This document shows positions 23,512 through 31,794 of a stretch of 42,888 nt of DNA, piece after piece. The stretch comes from CAIUVD01 sp044338255 (GTDB taxonomy: Bacteria; Planctomycetota; UBA11346). The notes under the pieces are model-generated. The model saw only the letters and a list, made by a program, of their open reading frames with translations. It was not told the DNA's origin and did not search any database. Positions within the stretch are counted from its first letter, which is position 1; each line of letters begins with the position of its first letter. The DNA is taken from assembly GCA_044338255.1 (NCBI GenBank), contig JBIILZ010000020.1, forward strand, positions 1-42,888. Reading direction: 5' to 3'. Both the position numbers and the translations under genes were made by a program.

Positions 23512-24713
23512 TGCTGCGCTCCCGTGCGTACACCGTGGAGAAATCGTAGACGGCGGTCGGCAATGCGCTGCCGATGATAGCCCAGCGCAACCACGCGATT
23601 GCGCTCGCTCATGCGCGCCTGACGCGACACATCCGTTAACACCGCCAGCAGCGAATGCACCAGTGCCGGCAGATCATCGATGGGGATGAGATCCTCGGCG
23701 GCGAGTAGTTCGGGAATGCCGCCCACTGCCGTGGCGAGGCAGGGCAAGCCACGGGCCATGGCTTCGACCAGGGATCGCGGCAGGCCTTCTGAGCGTGACG
23801 GGAGGACGAAGATGGTCGCCGCATCCAAGCGCGCGCGCACCGCTTCGACACCGGCTGCCGAGCCCACGAAATGGACTTGTCCGGTCACGCCGGCGACCTC
23901 CGCCATGTGCCGCAGCACGGCTTCTTGCCGGCCCTCGCCGACTAATTGCAGCTGACAGCGGAAGCCCGCCCGCAGCAGCTCGGGCAAGGCGCGGATGAGT
24001 AGGTCCTGACCTTTGTAGAGTGCCGGAAAATTACCGACCAGGACCAGGATCGGATCGCCCGGCGGCGGCGTCCGCGGCGCCGACGTGAACCACGCATCAT
24101 CGAGATCGATGTCGAGCACGCTTTCGGTCAGCGCCCGCGGATCTGCCGGATAGGCGCGCTGCAAAGCCTCGGTGGTGACGTAGCAAACCTGGGCGGCGGC
24201 GCGGCAGACGCTGCGCAATTTCGCCGCCGACAGACGCCGCATCAGCGGTCGTAATGGATGACGGGTCACGCCGGCAGTGAAGAACGTCCACGGATCGGCG
24301 ACCACTTCGGCCGCGAAGGGCAGGCCGGCACGTTGGGCACGGGCCGCAACCAAGTAGCCCAGCTGCGAGGGCACGCGCACGCATATCGCCAAGCCAGGAG
24401 CGGTCCGGGCCGGAACCAGGGCGGCATCGATCAGGCGGCTGATCGCCTGCCGTTGGCGCAGGAACTGCCACGGCCCCTCGTACATCGGTACGGGCAGAAA
24501 GGTCACCCCCGGACCGTCCGCACGCAGACCGGCACGCAGACCGGCACGCAGACCGGCGTCTTGGGCCACCGGCCGCACCCGCGCTACTACCAGCACCTCG
24601 GTGAACACATCCAGGTAACGTTGCCAATAGGCGTGGTCGTGCATCGCCTTGGTCCACACCGCACCATCCGGCGTTTGGGTGTAGAGATGATCCAATGAAA
24701 CCAGGAGGCGCAT
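23508..24713 (-). CDS. GT4-family glycosyltransferase
   Basis: This 401-residue GT-B glycosyltransferase has the C-terminal nucleotide-sugar domain: DPILVLVGNFPALYKGQDLL, LQLVGEGRQEAV and VHFVGS. The GT4 signature is FVLPSRSEGLPRSLVEAMARG followed by GLPCLATAVGGIPELL. It adds one sugar to the lipid-linked repeat unit on the inner face of the membrane. Donor and acceptor are unknown. It overlaps the glycoside hydrolase gene by four bases and follows the polymerase gene by 25 bases. An in-frame 12-bp triplication at 24520-24555 gives the repeats RAGL near residue 55, in a loop that should tolerate it. Confidence 0.88.
   Translation of the reverse strand: MRLLVSLDHLYTQTPDGAVWTKAMHDHAYWQRYLDVFTEVLVVARVRPVAQDAGLRAGLRAGLRADGPGVTFLPVPMYEGPWQFLRQRQAISRLIDAALVPARTAPGLAICVRVPSQLGYLVAARAQRAGLPFAAEVVADPWTFFTAGVTRHPLRPLMRRLSAAKLRSVCRAAAQVCYVTTEALQRAYPADPRALTESVLDIDLDDAWFTSAPRTPPPGDPILVLVGNFPALYKGQDLLIRALPELLRAGFRCQLQLVGEGRQEAVLRHMAEVAGVTGQVHFVGSAAGVEAVRARLDAATIFVLPSRSEGLPRSLVEAMARGLPCLATAVGGIPELLAAEDLIPIDDLPALVHSLLAVLTDVSRQARMSERNRVVALGYHRQRIADRRLRFLHGVRTGAQQ
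24520..24555 (-). repeat. Three in-frame 12-bp tandem units in a glycosyltransferase gene
   Basis: GCACGCAGACCG on the plus strand is repeated exactly at 24520-24531, 24532-24543 and 24544-24555, encoding Ala-Gly-Leu-Arg type units (RAGLRAGLRA). Perfect identity implies recent slippage. Confidence 0.9.
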
Positions 24714-24738
24714 GATGATCCTGCAGAATCGGAGCTCG

Positions 24739-26043
24739 TCAGTGACGACGCAAGCACGCGAACACGAAAACCCACCACAGGGCCGACGAAGGGAAGCCTT
24801 TGAAGATCAGCAGATCAAAGACTAAGGCAGTGGTCGATCCCAGCAGGCTAGCGGCGAGCAGGCCATGGGTCGTCGAACGCGGTCGCAGCCCGGTCCACAC
24901 CAGCGTTCCAAAAACGACGACCATGGTGATCGCGCCGACCGCACCCAGCTCCGCGAGGAGGAACAACGGCAGTGAATGCGGATGGTAGAGCATGGTTCCG
25001 AACTGCGTCTCAATGTGCAGGAAGCCGAACTCATAGATCGACGGCCCTTCGGTGATCGACATCACGTCAGTCCGGTACCAGTTCCAGAAATGGCCGAGCC
25101 CCCAACCGCGCATGCTGATCCAAGGATCGAAGGTCAGCGCCCGGACCACCGAATCATAATTCATCTGCCGGTTGCTGTCGCTGAATTGAGCCAGGCGATC
25201 GGTATTCGGTTGCAACCAGAAGACCGCCACCACCAGGGCGACGATGATCGCCACCACCATCAGCAGACGCCGCCGCATCTGCCCATCGCGCAGCAGCAGC
25301 ACCCCGAGAAAGATGAAGATCCCCAAGCCCAGCAAGGCCCCGCGACTGCGCGACGAGAGCAGGCCGATGGCGAAGATGGCGGTGATGGCGATGTGCATCC
25401 GCCGTTCACGACCGATGGTCGCCAGCAACCGCGCCAACGACCAGCCCAAGGGCGGCAGGATGACGAAATGGAGCACTGCCGGCGAAGCCAGCGGGCCGCC
25501 CGTACGCTGTTCCTGCAGGCGGATGAAATCCAGACCCAAGGCGCCAGCGTACCACGATTTTAAGATGTAGATGACGGTGATCGCGGCGACCATCATGGCG
25601 AAGCGATCAAGCATCCGCGGCAGGGCCGCAGCGGGCTGGGCGCCGACCAGCAGACAGGCGCTGCCCATGGCGGAGAAGGCGCAGATCATCACCACCATCT
25701 GGCCCATGAATCCGGCACGGATCTCGATCCCCGACCACATCACCGCCGATAGGATCCCATAGACGATCGTCACCGTCATCACCACCAGGATCGGCCACCA
25801 GGAGTGCTCCATGCGCCAGGTCGGCCACAGCAACAGAAGCATCAACGGGAAGCTCGCCATCACAGCCAGCTCCGAGCCCATGATCGTCTGATCCCCGACG
25901 CGCACGGTCGGCAAGGCAATCCCCGGCAACAGGGCGCAGATCAGCACCATGAACACGAAGAGACCCTCGGCGATGATCGCGAGCAACGTCGCCGCCGCCT
26001 CGCCGGCAGCGAGCGGATCGGGATTATTGGTGACAGAGGGCAA
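24739..26043 (-). CDS. O-antigen ligase/polymerase-like membrane protein (Wzy-type)
   Basis: This 434-residue protein has about ten to twelve membrane spans and a large loop between spans in its second half, as in the Wzy/WaaL superfamily. The loop holds the Arg- and His-containing segment SMRGWGLGHFWNWYRTD and, near it, FGTMLYHPHSLPLFLLAELG, where the conserved His lies. In a Wzx/Wzy pathway it would polymerise lipid-linked repeat units at the periplasmic face. WaaL-type ligation is an alternative, but no lipopolysaccharide core genes are here. Start ATG 26043 overlaps the upstream glycosyltransferase gene by 20 bases. Confidence 0.82.
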   Translation of the reverse strand: MPSVTNNPDPLAAGEAAATLLAIIAEGLFVFMVLICALLPGIALPTVRVGDQTIMGSELAVMASFPLMLLLLWPTWRMEHSWWPILVVMTVTIVYGILSAVMWSGIEIRAGFMGQMVVMICAFSAMGSACLLVGAQPAAALPRMLDRFAMMVAAITVIYILKSWYAGALGLDFIRLQEQRTGGPLASPAVLHFVILPPLGWSLARLLATIGRERRMHIAITAIFAIGLLSSRSRGALLGLGIFIFLGVLLLRDGQMRRRLLMVVAIIVALVVAVFWLQPNTDRLAQFSDSNRQMNYDSVVRALTFDPWISMRGWGLGHFWNWYRTDVMSITEGPSIYEFGFLHIETQFGTMLYHPHSLPLFLLAELGAVGAITMVVVFGTLVWTGLRPRSTTHGLLAASLLGSTTALVFDLLIFKGFPSSALWWVFVFACLRRH

Positions 26044-27166
26044 GGGCAGCCACTCCCTGATCGATGGCCAAGGGTCCTGCCGCGCAGGCCGCCCATACCG
26101 CGGCGTGATCGACGCTCACAGTCTGCATAGCGGCGATGGCTTCGGCCCAGACCGCGGGCGTGGCAGTGGGCGGCAAGCGCACCGCTGCGGAGCCGGGCAG
26201 TACCGCCAGATCGGGCACCGCCGTGGAGATGACGCATGGCAAGCCGGCGGCCTGGGCCTCGACGATCGACAACCCCAGGCCTTCGAACATCGAAGGAAAG
26301 ACGAAGGCGTCGAACACTCCCGTGAGCAAGTGCGGCACGTCTTCGCGCGAGCCGAGCAGCGACACCGCGCGCGACAGCCCGAGCTGTTCAGCGCGCGCAC
26401 GCAGCGCCGGAGCCAGTGGTCCAGCGCCGGCGATGACCAGCACCGCCTGGGGGATACGCACCCGCACCGCCGGCAGGGCTTCTATTAACAGCGCGTGATT
26501 CTTCTGCGGGACGAGCCGCCCAGTGCTGCCGATGACCCAGGCCGTCAGCGGAATCCCCAACTCCTGGCGCAGACGGTCGTCGCGACGGCGTTCATGCAAC
26601 GGTGCGAGATCGATCCCCGGAGGCAGCAGACGCCAGCGCGGGTGCCGTTCCCACTGGGCCCCATACAGATATCTGGCCGCAGCTTCGCTGACCGCCAGGC
26701 CCTGGGTCGCACACCGCGCCACCAGCCAGCGGATCAGCGCCACATAGGTCTGCTTCCGCCAGCCGGCGCTGCGATCGACCGAGGAATAATCGTTGTGGAT
26801 GTGGGCGATGCGCACCGGCACTCCCGCAAGTCGCGCCAGGAAGACGATGAAACCGGTGAAGAGATCGAGATGGCTATGGACGACATCGACGCGCGGCCCT
26901 TGACGCAGCAGGCGCAGGAATGCCTTTCCGAAGGCCCACGGATTGGGGTGACCTGGACAGAAATGGATGGGAATGCCGAGGGCCGCCAACTCCGGAAAAA
27001 ACGCGTGCTGGCCGTCTTCGCGCACCACCACCTCATGAGCGAAACGCGCCCGATCACTGCGCCGGAAGACCTCCACCAACCAGCGCTCGATACCGCCCCG
27101 ATCCATCCGTCCGACCACATGCAGGATCCGTCGCGGCACCACCGTTGACTCACCGCTTACAACCAT
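26024..27166 (-). CDS. GT4-family glycosyltransferase (EpsF-like)
   Basis: This 380-residue GT-B enzyme has the N-terminal glycine loop (ILHVVGRMDRGGIERWLVEV) and a middle HSHLDLFTGF region with RIAHIHNDYS. The GT4 donor domain includes VIGSTGRLVPQKNHALLIEA and VLVIAGAGPLAPAL. The EX7E-like segment FVFPSMFEGLGLSIVEAQAA is followed by GLPCVISTAVPDL. The pattern is close to EpsF-type enzymes of exopolysaccharide synthesis. Start ATG 27166. A hairpin repeat fills the gap to the flippase gene upstream. Its end overlaps the polymerase gene, consistent with one operon. Confidence 0.88.
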   Translation of the reverse strand: MVVSGESTVVPRRILHVVGRMDRGGIERWLVEVFRRSDRARFAHEVVVREDGQHAFFPELAALGIPIHFCPGHPNPWAFGKAFLRLLRQGPRVDVVHSHLDLFTGFIVFLARLAGVPVRIAHIHNDYSSVDRSAGWRKQTYVALIRWLVARCATQGLAVSEAAARYLYGAQWERHPRWRLLPPGIDLAPLHERRRDDRLRQELGIPLTAWVIGSTGRLVPQKNHALLIEALPAVRVRIPQAVLVIAGAGPLAPALRARAEQLGLSRAVSLLGSREDVPHLLTGVFDAFVFPSMFEGLGLSIVEAQAAGLPCVISTAVPDLAVLPGSAAVRLPPTATPAVWAEAIAAMQTVSVDHAAVWAACAAGPLAIDQGVAALALCHQ

Positions 27167-27175
27167 GTGCCGAGC

Positions 27176-27235
27176 CTAGGAGCCTGTCGGAGATAGGCCA
27201 GCCCGCCGCCTAAAAGGTCGCTTCCGGCAGGCTCC
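27176..27235. repeat. Hairpin repeat copy between flippase and glycosyltransferase genes
   Basis: CTAG (27176-27179) overlaps the arm GGAGCCTGTC, which starts at 27179 and continues GGAGATAGGC to 27198. CAGGCTCC closes it at 27228-27235, so the outer 8-bp stem encloses about 40 bases. The first 20 bases equal those of the ispE repeat. CTAG occurs only on the left side, unlike the element at 271-438. It lies inside the EPS operon and might attenuate transcription. Confidence 0.6.
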
Positions 27236-27269
27236 CATCAGCTTCTCGCCGCAAGCATCCCATCCCGCT

Positions 27270-28523
27270 TCACTCCCCGCCCTGAACACCGCGCAACAAG
27301 CGCACCCCCGCCGGCACCATCAACGCAAAACGCACCGTGCCCCCTCCGATCAAGGCCCACGCCGCCCCGGCCATGCCGTGCGTCGGCACCCACAAGTATA
27401 CTAAGGAGGCCGTCACCAGAAAACCGACCAACGTCGGCAGGATCTGCTGACGATAGCAGTGTCCGGCGGTGAGCAGATAGCCGAGCGGGAACTGCAGCAA
27501 TTCGACCATCGCCACCAGGGCCATGACCGGGAGCGCGGTGCAATTGCTGCCGATCACCTCGCCGAAGATCAGGCGCATGACCGGGGCCCCAAAGCCTATC
27601 GCCCCGAGGTAGCCGCCCAGGCCCAGGGCCAGGGCCAGGAGGACGAGGCCTTTCAGCACGCGGCGGACTCCCGCCATGTCGCCGGCTTTGAGCAAGCCCG
27701 CCAAGCGTGCGATGACCAGCGGCGCCGGAGCTCCGAACAACTGGCAGGCGGCGGTGATCATGACCGTCATCGCAGCGAAGACCCCGAGATCCGCGGGCCC
27801 CTGCCAATGCATGAGAGCAAAGCGCGGAAGCACGGATGACAAGGCGCCGACGCCGGTAGCGATGCCCAAGGGCATGGTGAACAGGAACCAGCCCATCACC
27901 GAGCGCGTGGTAGAAGATGGCGCATGGACCTGCGTCAGACTGCGCACCACCGGCACCTCGATCGCCACGAGCACTAAGATGCTCACCAGGGCGGCGATGA
28001 ACGCCGTCACCAGCGCGCCCCCCGTCGGATACCAGGACAACACCGCGGTGGTGATCACCGCCGCTGCGACGGCGCGCACGGCGAGACACACGGCGGCGGT
28101 GCCGATGCGGCCGCGCACCTGCATCCAGCCTTGCAGCAGATCGCCGATCCACGTCGCCATGCCCCAGAACAGCACCCCCACAACGGTCGGTAGCCACGCC
28201 CGCGGGGCACAGAAGAAGGCGGCGATGAACAGCATCACCGTGGTCATCAGCAAGCTCAGCACGCGCAGTCGCATCAATGATGCAAAAAGTACTACATCGG
28301 GAGCATGTCCGGCGATGACCGTGCGCAGCTGCAGACTGGCGAGGATCAACCACGGAGTGACGAAGGCCATCGCCCAGGACAGCAGTCCCAATTGCTCTGC
28401 GCCCGCCAGTCGACCGGTGATCGCGATCAAGGCCCACTGACCGGCAGCAGCCAAGGCCGTGGCAACGATGGTCATACCACCGGCGTTGGCTCGTCGCAGA
28501 AAGGTCAACCGGGGACGATTCAA
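27270..28523 (-). CDS. Polysaccharide flippase (Wzx/MATE-like)
   Basis: This 417-residue protein has about 12 predicted membrane spans and the polysaccharide-biosynthesis/MVF fold typical of Wzx. Early is TIVATALAAAGQWALIAITG with RLAGAEQLGLLSWAMAFV, and the middle has a duplicated helix pattern (MGWFLFTMPLGIATGVGALS). It would flip undecaprenyl-linked repeat units across the inner membrane. It is the first gene of the minus-strand EPS operon and is divergent from the Wzc-like gene, with a 114-base shared promoter region. A longer overlapping frame (27238-28653) reads through it in another phase and is not real. Confidence 0.85.
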   Translation of the reverse strand: MNRPRLTFLRRANAGGMTIVATALAAAGQWALIAITGRLAGAEQLGLLSWAMAFVTPWLILASLQLRTVIAGHAPDVVLFASLMRLRVLSLLMTTVMLFIAAFFCAPRAWLPTVVGVLFWGMATWIGDLLQGWMQVRGRIGTAAVCLAVRAVAAAVITTAVLSWYPTGGALVTAFIAALVSILVLVAIEVPVVRSLTQVHAPSSTTRSVMGWFLFTMPLGIATGVGALSSVLPRFALMHWQGPADLGVFAAMTVMITAACQLFGAPAPLVIARLAGLLKAGDMAGVRRVLKGLVLLALALGLGGYLGAIGFGAPVMRLIFGEVIGSNCTALPVMALVAMVELLQFPLGYLLTAGHCYRQQILPTLVGFLVTASLVYLWVPTHGMAGAAWALIGGGTVRFALMVPAGVRLLRGVQGGE

Positions 28524-28637
28524 AAATACACGCTAGTTCTTGAGTTCGAGCCACGCCACTGCCGACGCCAAACAAGCTTCGACATGAACAAGCGGAACCT
28601 CGTGGACAAACAGAGTGTTGACTGAGATTAGACAACT

Positions 28638-30689
28638 GTGCAAGAAGATCCACCCATCAGCCCGCTTTTACCACATGTACCACTTGTACCACATGCGCGG
28701 CTGCTGGCACAGCTTCTCCGCCGACGCTGGCGCATCGGCTGCAGCATCGGCGCGGTGGCCTTCATGCTCGGACTGGTGCTGGCCATATTGTATCGGCCGC
28801 TGTTCCAGGCCCGCGCCCAGCTGACCATCGAACGCGGGCGCCACGCCGTCGAATTCGCCGCCAATCCGCTGGCCAATCTCAACGGCCAGGAATACAACCT
28901 GCTCACCACGCAGAAGGATCTGCTGCTCTCGCAGGTGGTCCTCGAACAAGCCATCGCCACCAGTCCGCTGCGCTCGAATCCCTCGTATTCGAATGCGCCA
29001 GATCCGGTCAAGGTGCTGCGCACGCGCCTTGAGATCCTCCTTCCGCCGACTTCCTGGGTGATCACCCTCGGGCTCAGCGACGAGGATCCCCGGCGCGCCG
29101 AGGACGGCCTGCGCGCGATCATCGAATCCTTCTTCGCCCAGCAGCAGCGGCTCGAACAGGAACGCTCCGACCGTTCCCTGGGCTTCCTCAAACGCCAGGT
29201 CAGCGAAGCCCGGCGCTCGGTCGATCTCGCGCGCGCCGAGGAAGAGGATTACCGCCGTGATCAGCAGCTGTTTTCCACCGATGCCGAGAAAAGCTTTTCG
29301 ACCCAGAAGCTGACCACTCTCAACGGCAAGCTGGTGGTGCTCAAAGAGCAGGCCTCGGCATTGAAGGTCCTGCTCGATCAGATCGACGCCACGGCTCAGC
29401 GCCCGCCCGTCGAACAGACCACCGCCTACCTCGCCTTCGAAGTCATCAATCGCCATCCCCTGGTCATCGATGCCCAGAAGGCGCTCTCCGATCTGCGCAC
29501 CCGACGCGATGAGCTGTCGCGCAAATACCTCGAGCGCCATCCGCGCATGATTGAGCTCAACGAGCAGATCGCCGGTCGTACGCGGATCCTCAATGAAGCC
29601 ATCGCCTCGGTCCTCGGCAGCATCCATTCGGAATACAGTAAGCTCAACGGGCAGGCCGTCGGCATCGCCAGCCGCATCGCCACCGAAGAAGAAGAAAACA
29701 ACCGCTACCGCAATGGCCTCTCGCATCTGCAATCCCTGATCAGCCGCACCCTGGCGATGTCCAACCGCTACGATCTGCTGCTCAAGCGCCTGAACGAGGA
29801 AGAAGTCTACAGCCGCACCGATCGGGCGCAGGTGCTGCTCGCCGATCCTCCGCATGCCGCCAGCAGCGCCAATGTCAGCCGCACCCTGGTACTGCTACTG
29901 CTGTGCCTGGGAAGCCTCGCCGCCGGCGTCCTCGCCGCGATCTTCGCCGAGCTCCTTGATCAACGCCTGCACTGGGACGCCAGCCAGGATCAGGTGGCAG
30001 GCACGCGCCTGCTGGGAACGCTGCGTCATACCTCGGCAACCACCGCCCACAGCGCTCTGTCGGATGAGCTACGGCAATTGCGCACCAACACCCTGATGGC
30101 GCTCACCGGTCACAAACAGCCGCAGATCATCTCCATCATCTCGTCGGCGAGCGGCGATGGCGCGACAACCGTGAGCCTGGGTCTGGCGCAGGCCTTCGCC
30201 AATGCCGGCGAACGGGTCCTGCTGGTGGATGGCGATCTGCGCTCGGCGGGGCTCACGGCCCTGCTCGATGAGCGCACCTTTCCCGATCCCGCAGCCCCGC
30301 GTCTGCCGGAATTGCTGGCGGGCGAGCCGGGGGTCGTACCCACCGTCGAATTCGCCGATGGCTTCCTGTGCATGGCCGCGCGCGCCGTCGGTGAGCAGAG
30401 TAGCGAACTACTGCTCACGCACTGTTTCGGTGAATGGCTGACTTCCTGCCGCGGCGAGCTCGATCGCATCATCATCGATACGCCCGCGCTCAGCTCCTCA
30501 CTGGATGCACTAATCGCCGCCAGCCACAGCGATGCCCTGATCCTGGTGGTCCGCGATCAGCAGACCACACGTCCGCAATTGTCGCAGGCTATGCGGCACC
30601 TCGGCCATCTGCGCGAGCGCCTCATCGGCGTGGTGATGAATGCCGCCCGTCATCAAGATGAACCCAAAAAAAGCGGGCCGGCGTCGTGA
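28638..30689 (+). CDS. Wzc-like polysaccharide copolymerase fused to a degenerate BY-kinase domain
   Basis: This 683-residue protein has a short N-terminus, a first span near 32-52 and a long periplasmic coiled-coil Wzz domain. The second span is near 413-435 and the cytoplasmic P-loop domain runs from about 485. In intact BY-kinases the Walker A motif ends GK(S/T). Here it reads SSASGDGATTVS, with alanine at residue 509 in place of lysine. Walker A' (RVLLVDGDLRSAG) and Walker B (RIIIDTPALSSS) are present. The C-terminus lacks the usual tyrosine cluster and ends DEPKKSGPAS. It probably still sets chain length with the Wzy and export proteins, but ATP-dependent phosphorylation should be lost. 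Start GTG 28638; the gene overlaps the next by four bases. Confidence 0.9.
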   Translation: MQEDPPISPLLPHVPLVPHARLLAQLLRRRWRIGCSIGAVAFMLGLVLAILYRPLFQARAQLTIERGRHAVEFAANPLANLNGQEYNLLTTQKDLLLSQVVLEQAIATSPLRSNPSYSNAPDPVKVLRTRLEILLPPTSWVITLGLSDEDPRRAEDGLRAIIESFFAQQQRLEQERSDRSLGFLKRQVSEARRSVDLARAEEEDYRRDQQLFSTDAEKSFSTQKLTTLNGKLVVLKEQASALKVLLDQIDATAQRPPVEQTTAYLAFEVINRHPLVIDAQKALSDLRTRRDELSRKYLERHPRMIELNEQIAGRTRILNEAIASVLGSIHSEYSKLNGQAVGIASRIATEEEENNRYRNGLSHLQSLISRTLAMSNRYDLLLKRLNEEEVYSRTDRAQVLLADPPHAASSANVSRTLVLLLLCLGSLAAGVLAAIFAELLDQRLHWDASQDQVAGTRLLGTLRHTSATTAHSALSDELRQLRTNTLMALTGHKQPQIISIISSASGDGATTVSLGLAQAFANAGERVLLVDGDLRSAGLTALLDERTFPDPAAPRLPELLAGEPGVVPTVEFADGFLCMAARAVGEQSSELLLTHCFGEWLTSCRGELDRIIIDTPALSSSLDALIAASHSDALILVVRDQQTTRPQLSQAMRHLGHLRERLIGVVMNAARHQDEPKKSGPAS

Positions 30690-31105
30690 CTAGGTTGAGT
30701 CTCCTGTTGATGCTGTTGACCGCGGTGGGCTTCGCCGCCGAGGTCGAAGCGATCACGGTCCCAGACGATCACGGGAGTCACGACATCTACATCGATACGT
30801 TCACCCATGTTGGTGCCGTCACCAGCAATCTCCAAGACGGCGAAAATTACTACGACGATGATGGAAAGCCCTGCGGGCATAGCGAACGCAGCGCCACCGG
30901 GGCGATCTCATTTTATGATGTCGATGGCGTCTATACCGGAGAACTACTCCCCAACTACTCGACCGGCTTCGATGCCTTCGGGCCGGATGGCACTTATCTC
31001 GGGCAATCAGTCCTTGGCTTCCGAGGAGTTCCAGAGTACTTTGACCGTCTAGGCCAACACATCAATTATTCACTTTTTTTGTTAAAAAATCCTAACTCTC
31101 AATGA
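30686..31105 (+). CDS. Small secreted protein with DG-rich repeats, unknown function
   Basis: This 139-residue product starts at GTG 30686, overlapping the stop of the Wzc-like gene. It has a signal peptide (MTRLSLLLMLLTAVGFAAEV). Three imperfect repeats follow with the motif tyrosine/phenylalanine-aspartate-x-x-glycine: NYYDDDGKPCGHSERS, SFYDVDGVYTGE and DAFGPDGTYLGQS. Such short aromatic-Asp-Gly repeats form beta hairpins in secreted proteins. The rest is polar, with a C-terminal segment QHINYSLFLLKNP. I recognise no family. Its place in the operon suggests a periplasmic or surface role with the polysaccharide. It overlaps the next gene by four bases. Confidence 0.65.
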   Translation: MTRLSLLLMLLTAVGFAAEVEAITVPDDHGSHDIYIDTFTHVGAVTSNLQDGENYYDDDGKPCGHSERSATGAISFYDVDGVYTGELLPNYSTGFDAFGPDGTYLGQSVLGFRGVPEYFDRLGQHINYSLFLLKNPNSQ

Positions 31106-31794
31106 TTCCTGTGCTCGCAAGTGTCGTCGGCATGATCAAGTTGATCGTCGCGATCGCACGTCTACCGCGGGTCACCATGCACCTTGGGCCGCGACATGGC
31201 GCTTTTTTTTACGAACTTTTCACACAACCGCACCGGCACTATCCGATGTTCGGTCAGAAAACCCTGGGAGTCGCCTTACTCAGGCTGCCACCTTCGCTCG
31301 GCCAGTATCTCGCCGGCAAGCATCGCCAAGTCTTACGCACGAATCGCAACCGCTGTCTGAAGCAGGGCTATCATGTGCAGACGTTCGACCCGCTCCGTCA
31401 TCGCCCGGCGATCGATGCCATCCATGTCTCCCTGCCGCAGCGCCAGGGTAGGAAAATGGATTATTGCCAAGCCTGCGATGTGCAGCAGGCCGAGGATTTC
31501 AATACCGACTATATCGGTGTGTTCGCACCGGACGGTGGACTAGTCGCATGTGCGTGCACTCCCGTCTGTGGACAGAGCGCGATGCAACTAACCTTCATCG
31601 GCCATGCCGATCACCTCAAGCAAGGGGTCATGTATGCCCTACAAGCGGCGGTGGTCGAAGCCGCCATTCGCCAAGGAGCGCAATGGCTGACCTATGAAGG
31701 ATTCTTCGGCCAGAAGGAAGGCATGCGCTACTTCCTCGCCCGCTGCGGCTACACACCGGCGAATGTCGTCTGGCGCATCGATCAGGACGCCTGA
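31102..31794 (+). CDS. GNAT/FemAB-like acyltransferase of the EPS locus
   Basis: This 230-residue protein has an acyltransferase-like C-terminal half. It shows DYIGVFAPDGGLVACACTPV, MQLTFIGHADHLKQGVMYAL and WLTYEGFFGQKEGMRYFLAR, the last resembling the acetyl-CoA fold end of GNAT/FemAB proteins. The basic segment GKHRQVLRTNRNRCLKQGY lies in the middle. Many EPS loci carry acyltransferases that decorate sugars, and that role fits. No classic GNAT Q/RxxGxG/A motif is clear, so the family is only probable. It starts inside the four-base overlap with the secreted protein, and its stop shares a base with the next ATG (TGATG). Confidence 0.5.
   Translation: MIPVLASVVGMIKLIVAIARLPRVTMHLGPRHGAFFYELFTQPHRHYPMFGQKTLGVALLRLPPSLGQYLAGKHRQVLRTNRNRCLKQGYHVQTFDPLRHRPAIDAIHVSLPQRQGRKMDYCQACDVQQAEDFNTDYIGVFAPDGGLVACACTPVCGQSAMQLTFIGHADHLKQGVMYALQAAVVEAAIRQGAQWLTYEGFFGQKEGMRYFLARCGYTPANVVWRIDQDA

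Noticed and set aside
27238..28653. A 471-codon minus-strand frame over the flippase gene
   Set aside because: It is another phase of the flippase gene with low-quality, Arg/Gly/His-rich composition; the 27270-28523 frame gives a clear 12-span membrane protein.
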